A DNA stretch of 64,000 nucleotides from Pontitalea aquivivens (GTDB taxonomy: Bacteria; Pseudomonadota; Alphaproteobacteria; Rhodobacterales; Rhodobacteraceae), in NCBI RefSeq assembly GCF_046507575.1, contig NZ_JBKFEY010000006.1:97291-161290 (forward strand). Reading direction: 5' to 3'. The notes under the pieces are model-generated. The model had not been told where the DNA came from. It was given only the letters and a program-made list of their open reading frames with translations, and did no database searches. Positions within the stretch are counted from its first letter, which is position 1, and each line of letters starts with the position of its first letter. Both the position numbers and the translations under genes were made by a program. Positions 57,848 to 64,000 of this stretch are shown here, in pieces.

Positions 57848-57953
57848 GGCAGGGCTCCGGGCGGATTGTGCGAAGGAGAGGCCCCCGCCAGTGCAGGAAA
57901 CGGGCGAGGTCGGGTGCGGCGGGCAGCCTGGGTATTACTGCCCGCCGCAGGGT

Positions 57954-59735
57954 TCAGATTGCGCCTTTTTGCGGACGCATGTCGGCGGCGTCGATCCCGG
58001 CCACCACGACCGGCTTCTTCATCGCATCGCGGCGGAAGGGTTCGCCGAGTTCCTGATTGAGCAGAACCTCGATGAAGGTGGTTTCCTTCGCGGACATCTG
58101 GCGTTGGATCGCTTCACGCAGCGCCGTGGTCAGTTCTTCGGTCGAGCGCACCTGAATGCCATGTGCGCCACAGGCGCGGGCAATTCCGGCATAGGTGGTG
58201 TCGCGGTCCAGTTCGGTGCCGACGAAGTTGTTGTCATACCACAGCGTCGTGTTGCGCTTTTCCGCGCCCCACTGGTAGTTGCGAAAGATCACCATGGTGA
58301 TCGCGGGCCAGTCGTCGCGACCGCAGGCCGTCATCTCGTTCATCGAGATGCCGAAGGCGCCGTCGCCGGCAAAGCCGATTACCGGAACGTCGGGGCAGCC
58401 GATCTTGGCACCGAGGATCGCCGGAAAGCCGTAGCCGCAGGGGCCAAACAGGCCCGGCGCAAGGTATTTGCGGCCCTTTTCGAAGGCCGGATAGGCGTTG
58501 CCGATCGCGCAGTTGTTGCCGATATCCGACGAGATGATCGCATCCTCAGGCATCCCGGCCTGAATGGCGCGCCATGCCTGACGCGGGCTCATCAGATCAT
58601 TGTCGCGCGCGCGGGCCTCTTCGTTCCAGACGGTTCCGGGATCGTCATCCTCGTGATCGAGGCTCGAAAGTTCCTGCGCCCAGCGGGATTTGGTCTGTGC
58701 GATCAGTGCGCGGCGTGCGGCGCGGCCTTCGTCGCCCGCAGTGTCCGAAAGCTGCGCGAGGATGCCCCGCGCGACCTTGGCCGCATCGCCCTCGATGCCG
58801 ACGGTGACCTTCTTGGTCAGACCGATGCGGTCGGCGTTGATATCGACCTGGATGATCCTGGCCTCTTTCGGCCAGTAGTCGATGCCGTAACCCGGCAGGG
58901 TCGAGAACGGATTGAGCCGCGTACCAAGCGCCAGCACCACATCGGCCTTGGCGATCAGTTCCATCCCGGCCTTTGAACCGTTGTAGCCAAGCGGGCCCAT
59001 GGCCAGCCGGTGCGATCCGGGGAAGCTGTCATTGTGCTGATAATTCGAGCAGACCGGGGCGTCCAGCCGTTCCGCCAGCTGCGCCAGATCCGGGATCGCC
59101 CCCGCAAGTACCACGCCCGCGCCCGACAGGATCACCGGGAAACGCGCCTCCGAGAGCAGCTTTGCGGCCTCGGCCACGGCCTCTTCGCCACCGGCGGGGC
59201 GTTCGAATTTCACGATCTGCGGCAGATCGACATCAATGACCTGGGTCCACATGTCGCGCGGGATGTTGATTTGTGCCGGTGCCGAAGATCGCCATGCTTT
59301 CATGATGACGCGGTTCAATACTTCGGGGATGCGGGTCGCGTCGCGCACCTCTTCCTGATAGCAGACGCTGTCGGCGAAAAGCCGCATCTGTTCCATCTCC
59401 TGGAAACCGCCCTGGCCGATGGTCTTGTTTGCAGCCTGTGGCGTAACCAGAAGCATGGGCGTGTGGTTCCAGTAGGCGGTCTTGACGGCGGTGACGAAGC
59501 CGGTGACACCGGGGCCGTTCTGGGCGATTGCCATCGCCATCTTGCCGGTGGCACGGATGTAGCCATCGCACATCAGCCCGCCATTGGTTTCATGGGCGCA
59601 GTCCCAGAATTTGATGCCCGCCTTGGGGAACAGGTCCGAGACCGGCATCATCGCAGAGCCGATAATGCCGAATGCCTGATCGATTCCGTGCATTTGCAGG
59701 ACCTTCACAAAGGCTTCTTCGGTGGTCATTTTCAT
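57954..59735 (-). CDS. xsc: Sulfoacetaldehyde acetyltransferase
   Basis: A 593-residue thiamine diphosphate enzyme that converts sulfoacetaldehyde and phosphate to acetyl phosphate and sulfite. Diagnostic segments are MTTEEAFVKVLQMHGIDQAFGIIGSAMMPVSDLFPKAGI in outline, the catalytic Glu in HETNGGLMCDGY, NTFGAKRNTTLWYDNN-like WGAEKRNTTLWYDNNFVGTE, and the ThDP motif GDGAFGISMNE ending IFRN. ATG 59735 has AAGGAG upstream; longer frames run antisense into tauY. It follows tauY by 25 bp. Confidence 0.95.
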   Translation of the reverse strand: MKMTTEEAFVKVLQMHGIDQAFGIIGSAMMPVSDLFPKAGIKFWDCAHETNGGLMCDGYIRATGKMAMAIAQNGPGVTGFVTAVKTAYWNHTPMLLVTPQAANKTIGQGGFQEMEQMRLFADSVCYQEEVRDATRIPEVLNRVIMKAWRSSAPAQINIPRDMWTQVIDVDLPQIVKFERPAGGEEAVAEAAKLLSEARFPVILSGAGVVLAGAIPDLAQLAERLDAPVCSNYQHNDSFPGSHRLAMGPLGYNGSKAGMELIAKADVVLALGTRLNPFSTLPGYGIDYWPKEARIIQVDINADRIGLTKKVTVGIEGDAAKVARGILAQLSDTAGDEGRAARRALIAQTKSRWAQELSSLDHEDDDPGTVWNEEARARDNDLMSPRQAWRAIQAGMPEDAIISSDIGNNCAIGNAYPAFEKGRKYLAPGLFGPCGYGFPAILGAKIGCPDVPVIGFAGDGAFGISMNEMTACGRDDWPAITMVIFRNYQWGAEKRNTTLWYDNNFVGTELDRDTTYAGIARACGAHGIQVRSTEELTTALREAIQRQMSAKETTFIEVLLNQELGEPFRRDAMKKPVVVAGIDAADMRPQKGAI

Positions 59736-59760
59736 CGCGTGTCTCCTTGCTCGCGCGGGC

Positions 59761-61158
59761 TCAGCCGCGTTCGTCCCGATAGTGATAAAATTTGTAGAGG
59801 CCCCATTGGCCGAGTCGCCGGAACGGCGTTTTCCAGCCCTCATGGGGAAGTTCGTTGCCGAAGATCGGCAGTTTGGGGAGGTCCGCCGCGCGCCCCGCGA
59901 CAAGTTGCGCCATGCGTCGTCCGGCCTGGGCGGCATACATGACACCGTTGCCGCCATAGCCCATCGCGTAATAGGCATTGGGTGTGCCAGGCATGGCGGT
60001 GATGCGGGGCATCATGTCATGGCTGACATCGACCCAGCCCCACCAGCTGTAATCCAGGGGGATGTCCCGCAGCGCGGGGAATTTCCGCGCCAGCCCCTCG
60101 CGCAGACCGGCGAGGTGCCTGGGGTTGTCGGCGTCCGAGCCAGTGATCGCCGCGCGCGATCCGATCTGCACCCGATTGTCGGGCAGCAGGCGGTAATAAT
60201 GACGCAGTGTGCGCGTGTCGGTCAGGGGCGAAAAGGTCTGGAAACCACAGGCTTCGAGTTCCGAGGCGGTCAGCACCCGTGTGACGATCGAGTTTGACAT
60301 GATCGGCATGATCCGGTCGCGCAGCCGCGGGTGCAGTCCGCGCGGCGCGTAGCCTGCCGTCGCCACGGCCACGGCGCGGGCGCGTACGGTGCCCCCCGGC
60401 GTGCGCAGGTGATGGATACCGTTTTTCGTTGCCCAGCCTTCGACGGGACTGTCCACATGGATCTTTGCGCCGAGTTCGCGCGCGGCCCGCATGTAGCCAA
60501 AGGCCAGCTTGGCGGCGTGGATGCCAACGCCGTCCGGTTCCCACATCGCGCCCTGCGCTTCCGCGTCGCGTACGATGCGTTCGTGCATCTCGCCGCGGCT
60601 GATCAGCTTCGCCCCATAGCCGAAGGCCTCGCGCAACAGGGCGGTTTCCTTTTCCAGCGCGGGCATCATCCAGGGTTTATGGGCAATGTAATAGTGACCA
60701 CCGTCCTGCGGGTCGCAGTCGATGTTGTGATCGGTGATCAGCGTGCGGAACAAGCTGAAGGCCTCGGTGACCTCGGCATGCATCCCTCTGGCGGTTTCGA
60801 GACCCCAGCGATTGATCCATTGCGAACGCTTGAGCCGCCCCGAGGAAATCTGTGCCTGTCCGCCATTGCGGGTCGAACAGCCATAGGCAACGCCGTTGGC
60901 TTCCAGCACATGCGCCTTGATGCCGAATTCCTTGGCCAGATGCAGCGCGCAGGACAGCCCGGTATAGCCCGAGCCGATCACCACGACATCGACATCCATG
61001 TCTTGCCGCACCGGGCCGTCATCCTCGGGCAGGGTGCCGGCGGTGCCGATCCAGTAGGTCGGTGCGTAGGCGCAGCCGTGGCCGATCGAGCGATCCCGGA
61101 TCGGGTCGTATTTGGGGTTGTAGGGCGCGGTGTTGCGCCGTGGTGCCGTGACTTGCAT
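59761..61158 (-). CDS. tauY: Taurine dehydrogenase large subunit (FAD)
   Basis: A 465-residue flavoprotein of the DAO family: VVVIGSGYTGLSCALHLAKEFG (Rossmann, about residue 58), YGCSTRNGGQAQISSGRLKRS, and a C-terminal MGYGGNGVMYAAQAGRRMAQL. It resembles TauY of Paracoccus, which with TauX deaminates taurine to sulfoacetaldehyde using a cytochrome acceptor. The adjacent NTF2-like gene and xsc make this assignment strong. GGGATCACGTCG precedes the ATG, a modest ribosome-binding site. Confidence 0.88.
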   Translation of the reverse strand: MQVTAPRRNTAPYNPKYDPIRDRSIGHGCAYAPTYWIGTAGTLPEDDGPVRQDMDVDVVVIGSGYTGLSCALHLAKEFGIKAHVLEANGVAYGCSTRNGGQAQISSGRLKRSQWINRWGLETARGMHAEVTEAFSLFRTLITDHNIDCDPQDGGHYYIAHKPWMMPALEKETALLREAFGYGAKLISRGEMHERIVRDAEAQGAMWEPDGVGIHAAKLAFGYMRAARELGAKIHVDSPVEGWATKNGIHHLRTPGGTVRARAVAVATAGYAPRGLHPRLRDRIMPIMSNSIVTRVLTASELEACGFQTFSPLTDTRTLRHYYRLLPDNRVQIGSRAAITGSDADNPRHLAGLREGLARKFPALRDIPLDYSWWGWVDVSHDMMPRITAMPGTPNAYYAMGYGGNGVMYAAQAGRRMAQLVAGRAADLPKLPIFGNELPHEGWKTPFRRLGQWGLYKFYHYRDERG

Positions 61159-61188
61159 CGACGTGATCCCGAAATGAGAGGTTGGGGG

Positions 61189-61578
61189 TTATTTTGTTGC
61201 GAAAGGCGGGCGCTGTTTGCGAAACGCCCGTTTTTCGACGATCAGTCCATCACGCAACGTGAACAGGTCGACCCCCTGTGCCTCGATCCTTTGGCCCTGG
61301 GCATCGGTGCCCCTGAAGGTCCATTCCGAAACTGCCCGGTCGCCGCAGACAAAGTGGCGGTGGTCGGCCCATTCGGCATCGGGCATCGCGGCCCAGACCC
61401 CGGCGAATGCCCTGGCGATGGCTTCGGCGCCGTCGATGCGGGTCCCGAACTCTTCGGCACCGCCGATGGTCGTGAAGATGCAGTCATCGGCGAAATGGGT
61501 CATCACCGCAGCGACGTCATGGCGGTTGAACGCGTCGAACGTGGCCTTGAGGTCATCGGCGGTCATGGTCTTGGTCAT
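61189..61578 (-). CDS. tauX: Taurine dehydrogenase small subunit (NTF2-like)
   Basis: A 129-residue protein of the SnoaL/NTF2-like fold: DDLKATFDAFNRHDVAAVMTHFADDC, GAEAIARAFAGVWAAMPDAEW, VCGDRAVSEWTFRG and DLFTLRDGLIVEKRAF. TauX is the small subunit of taurine dehydrogenase, though its exact role is not clear. ATG 61578 was chosen since AAAGGA lies eight bases upstream; a TTG at 61599 would add seven residues and overlap uspA. It lies 30 bp before tauY. Confidence 0.85.
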   Translation of the reverse strand: MTKTMTADDLKATFDAFNRHDVAAVMTHFADDCIFTTIGGAEEFGTRIDGAEAIARAFAGVWAAMPDAEWADHRHFVCGDRAVSEWTFRGTDAQGQRIEAQGVDLFTLRDGLIVEKRAFRKQRPPFATK

Positions 61579-61595
61579 GGTCTTGGTCCTTTCAG

Positions 61596-62087
61596 TCAAT
61601 CTTCGGCATAGGGGACGATCAGCGTTGGGATGCGCGCGCGGCGCAGGACCCGTTTGGCAACCGTTCCAAGGAAAGTGTGCGATACCCCGTGCGCGTGGCT
61701 GCCCATCAGGATCATGTCGGCGGGCAGGCTTTCGGCGCGTTTCAGGATGGCTTCGGCGGCAAACCCCTCGGCCACCTCGATCTCGTCCACGCTGTTGCGC
61801 AGTGCCTGCTCGTCGCCGGGGATCTGTGCCCAGAACATTTCCTGACGCTCCCGGAGCAACGCCAACGCGGTTTCGCGGCGGTGGTGGATCGCGGCATTAC
61901 GCTGCGCGGGGTCCGAGATGAACAGTTGCAACGTCATCCGGGCTTCCTCGTTCATCGGTTCGATGACGTGGAGCATGTGCAACCGTGCACCAAGGCCCTT
62001 GGCCATGCACAGCCCATAGCGAAACGCATGAACCGAAGTGTTGCTCAGGTCAGTTGCGTAGAGGATCGTTTTGATTTTCTTTATCAT
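61596..62087 (-). CDS. Universal stress protein (UspA family)
   Basis: A 163-residue Usp-domain protein: TILYATDLSNTSVHAFRYGLCMAK, LHMLHVIEPMNEEARM, and a C-terminal ADMILMGSHAHGVSHTFLGTVAKRVLRRARIPTLIVPY, which contains the ATP-binding GxxxxG/GS-type loop. Usp genes often lie within TRAP transporter operons; TeaD controls the ectoine TRAP system TeaABC in Halomonas. A similar role for the taurine transporter here is inferred. It begins 9 bp after tauM. Confidence 0.9.
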   Translation of the reverse strand: MIKKIKTILYATDLSNTSVHAFRYGLCMAKGLGARLHMLHVIEPMNEEARMTLQLFISDPAQRNAAIHHRRETALALLRERQEMFWAQIPGDEQALRNSVDEIEVAEGFAAEAILKRAESLPADMILMGSHAHGVSHTFLGTVAKRVLRRARIPTLIVPYAED

Positions 62088-62096
62088 TTCATCCCC

Positions 62097-63437
62097 TTAG
62101 TAGCCAACCACACGCGGCAGCCAGAGCGCGGTATCGGGGAAGCAGGCGATCAGGTAGACCGCAGCCGCCCCGGTCAGCGCAAAGGGCAGGGCGCGTGTCG
62201 AGATTTCCTCGATCGAGACATTCGAGATACCCGCGGCGATGAACAGGTTCTCGCCCAGCGGAGGGGTCTGGAACCCGATCGACAAGGTGCAGATCATGAC
62301 GATGCCGAAATGGATCGGGTCGATGCCCATCTGATAGGCAACCGGAAGCATCACCGGTACGAGGATCATGATTGCGGCGAGGGTTTCCATGAACATCCCC
62401 ACCACCAGCAGGAAACCGATCACCAGTAGCCAGATCAGGTAGAGGTTGTCGGTGAGCGACAGCATCCCGTCCGCGATCACCGCCGGCACGCCGTTTTCCA
62501 CAAGAATGCGCCCAAAGACCGTTGCGGTGAACAGCACCAGCAGCACGCGCCCCGACAGCCAGGTCGTCGTTTCAAGCGCATCGACCAGCGCCCTGAAGCT
62601 TAGTTCGCGGTAAATCACGATGCCGACAAAGAGCGTATAGAAGATCGCGACGATCGCGGCCTCGGTGGGCGTGAAGAGCCCGGCGTAGATGCCGCCCAGG
62701 ATGACAATCGGGGCCATCAGCGCCCAGAAGCCTTTGAGCGTTGCATTCAGGATCTTGTGCAGCGAAAGCGACTCTGCCGAGCCGCAATACCCTGCCGCGC
62801 GGCACCGCAGGTAGTTGCTGACCAGCAACGCCCCCGCCATCAGACAACCGGGGAAGAAACCCGCGATGAAGAGCTTTGAAATCGACACGGTCTGGAAGGT
62901 GCCATGGGCCTCGACAGCTTCGGCCGGGGGTTGCATGCCCATTGCCGAGATGCCGAAGATGACCATCGGGATCGAGGGCGGAATGATAATGCCAAGTCCG
63001 CCCGAGGCCGCCGTGATCGAGGCGGCATAGCCCCGGGCATAGCCTGCCCGTGCCATGGCCGGGATCATCAGCATCCCCACCGCCGCCGTCGTTGCCGGGC
63101 CCGAGCCCGAGATCGCACCGAAGAACAGGCAGGCGACAACCGTTGCCGCCGAGATACCGCCCGTAAAGGGCCCGGCCAGCGTCTCGGCCACCGTGATCAG
63201 CCTGCGCGAGAGACCCGCGGCCTCCATCAGCGCGCCGGCGAGGATGAAGGAGGGCAGCGCCATCAACGGGAAGGACCCGACCGAGGACCACGACATCTGC
63301 ACCATCTTGATCGGATTGTCGCCCAGGTAGAACATCGCCGCCAGCGCGGAAACCCCGAGCGCAACCGTGATCGGCGCGCCGATCAGCATCAGGAAGGCAA
63401 AGCAACCGAAGAGGATTTCGATCAGAACGCTGTCCAT
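62097..63437 (-). CDS. tauM: Taurine TRAP transporter large permease
   Basis: A 446-residue DctM-type permease: ALPSFILAGALMEAAGLSRRLI, ATVVACLFFGAISGSGPATTAAVGMLMIPAM, ASGGLGIIIPPSIPMVIFGI, and a C-terminal SIGFQTPPLGENLFIAAGI. ATG 63437 shares its A with the TauL stop (TGATG); a GTG one codon upstream is also possible. It matches TauM of the TauKLM taurine TRAP system by context. The first TRAP system in the window (2332-5264) is not closely similar. Confidence 0.92.
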   Translation of the reverse strand: MDSVLIEILFGCFAFLMLIGAPITVALGVSALAAMFYLGDNPIKMVQMSWSSVGSFPLMALPSFILAGALMEAAGLSRRLITVAETLAGPFTGGISAATVVACLFFGAISGSGPATTAAVGMLMIPAMARAGYARGYAASITAASGGLGIIIPPSIPMVIFGISAMGMQPPAEAVEAHGTFQTVSISKLFIAGFFPGCLMAGALLVSNYLRCRAAGYCGSAESLSLHKILNATLKGFWALMAPIVILGGIYAGLFTPTEAAIVAIFYTLFVGIVIYRELSFRALVDALETTTWLSGRVLLVLFTATVFGRILVENGVPAVIADGMLSLTDNLYLIWLLVIGFLLVVGMFMETLAAIMILVPVMLPVAYQMGIDPIHFGIVMICTLSIGFQTPPLGENLFIAAGISNVSIEEISTRALPFALTGAAAVYLIACFPDTALWLPRVVGY

Positions 63438-64000
63438 CACCTGGACCCTCCGGTCGGGCTTGCGTCCATCGCCACGACATCGACCTTGTCGGGGTCGCGC
63501 GGATCGCGCCCTTGCACGAGTTTCATGTAGTTCACCTGAAGGATGCGGATCGTCATCAGCGTGAAGGCGATCGGCAGCACCAGATAGACCCAGCGCATCT
63601 GCCAGCCGAGCGTCTGCGCCTTGACGAAGGGTTTGAGCATCGAGATGAAGCTGATCGACTGCCAGATGAAGACTGCGTTGAAGGCGATCCAGAACGCATC
63701 ACCCACGGCTTCGATCAGCCGGGCACGGCGGCGGTTCATCCGGTTGAACTGGAACGAAATCCGGTTATGCGCCGCCATCCGTGCCGCATAGCTCGCACCG
63801 AAGTAGGCAAACCAGACGAAGAGAATGACCGACAGTTCCTCGATCCAGGTGATCGAGGTTCCGAACACCTGCCGAGAGACGATCTGCACGAAAAGCAGGC
63901 ATACGAACGCTGCCAGAAGCACCCGGCAGGCGTAGCTCTCCAGCCGGTCAACATGTTGATTGCCACTGAGAATTGACCCGGCAACCGCCAAAATTGTCAT
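63437..64000 (-). CDS. tauL: Taurine TRAP transporter small permease, near the window edge
   Basis: A 187-residue DctQ-type permease with four transmembrane helices (LLAAFVCLLFVQIVSRQVFG; TWIEELSVILFVWFAYFGASYAARM; and two in the C-terminal half). EEL in WIEELSV and the HNRISFQF segment are family features. The start ATG lies exactly at the window edge, so a longer N terminus cannot be excluded. The substrate-binding protein gene tauK is expected just beyond the edge. Confidence 0.85.
   Translation of the reverse strand: MTILAVAGSILSGNQHVDRLESYACRVLLAAFVCLLFVQIVSRQVFGTSITWIEELSVILFVWFAYFGASYAARMAAHNRISFQFNRMNRRRARLIEAVGDAFWIAFNAVFIWQSISFISMLKPFVKAQTLGWQMRWVYLVLPIAFTLMTIRILQVNYMKLVQGRDPRDPDKVDVVAMDASPTGGSR

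Overview
The window is GC-rich and carries gene families typical of Rhodobacteraceae (alphaproteobacteria, Paracoccus/Rhodobacter-like): an FdsGBACD-type formate dehydrogenase, a TauXY/Xsc taurine locus fed by a TRAP transporter, NnrS, NsrR, HTHP and a Hint-domain protein. A complete plasmid maintenance block is present: a Rep_3/RepB-type initiator, an iteron origin with a perfect DnaA box, and parAB. The sequence is therefore very probably from an extrachromosomal replicon (plasmid or chromid). No rRNA, tRNA, CRISPR array or insertion sequence was recognised.

Layout. 1-6660: a spermidine-synthase-like methyltransferase cut by the left edge, a nitroreductase-methyltransferase fusion, and a TRAP transporter operon with an MmgE/PrpD protein. 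6688-10557: the rep-ori-parAB block, bounded on both sides by the same perfect 20-bp palindrome. 10564-14227: a free-standing NRPS protein (condensation, carrier, thioesterase) and NnrS behind an FNR/NnrR box. 14348-19990: two degenerate receiver proteins converging on a strong terminator, then sensory module 1 (periplasmic molybdopterin-fold protein, hybrid kinase, LuxR-type regulator). 20001-26989: formate dehydrogenase fdsGBACD with a LysR gene. 27359-28258: a lower-GC glycosyltransferase-like gene. 28406-34801: a small-acid or aromatic catabolic cluster (cyclase, 3-hydroxyacyl-CoA dehydrogenase, short-chain fatty acid transporter, YciI, muconolactone isomerase-like, SDR, enol-lactonase-like, LysR).

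35004-38736: a possible leader peptide and attenuator, an RsuA/RluE-type pseudouridine synthase, then a stress island (truncated haemoglobin, DUF488, 5-formyl-THF cyclo-ligase, NsrR, hexameric tyrosine-coordinated haem protein). 38829-41604: sensory module 2, the same three protein types in a tight overlapping operon. 41739-46927: divergent from module 2, a seven-gene operon of exported, membrane and VWA proteins that I cannot match to a known system. 47130-52214: a Hint protein and an extracytoplasmic flavin locus (DUF2271, PepSY-flavodoxin reductase, ApbE). 52224-64000: a dimethylglycine-dehydrogenase-like enzyme with an RpiR regulator, then taurine catabolism (pta, tauZ, xsc, tauY, tauX, uspA, tauM, tauL), running off the right edge.

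How it fits together: the taurine genes turn taurine into sulfoacetaldehyde, then acetyl phosphate plus sulfite, then acetyl-CoA. The GcvT-fused dehydrogenase and formate dehydrogenase could handle methyl groups from N-methylated substrates (inference). NsrR, haemoglobin, HTHP and NnrS point to exposure to nitric oxide and peroxide. The most unusual observations are the twice-occurring molybdopterin-fold/kinase/regulator module, the uncharacterised VWA operon beside copy 2, and the palindrome pair framing the replication block.
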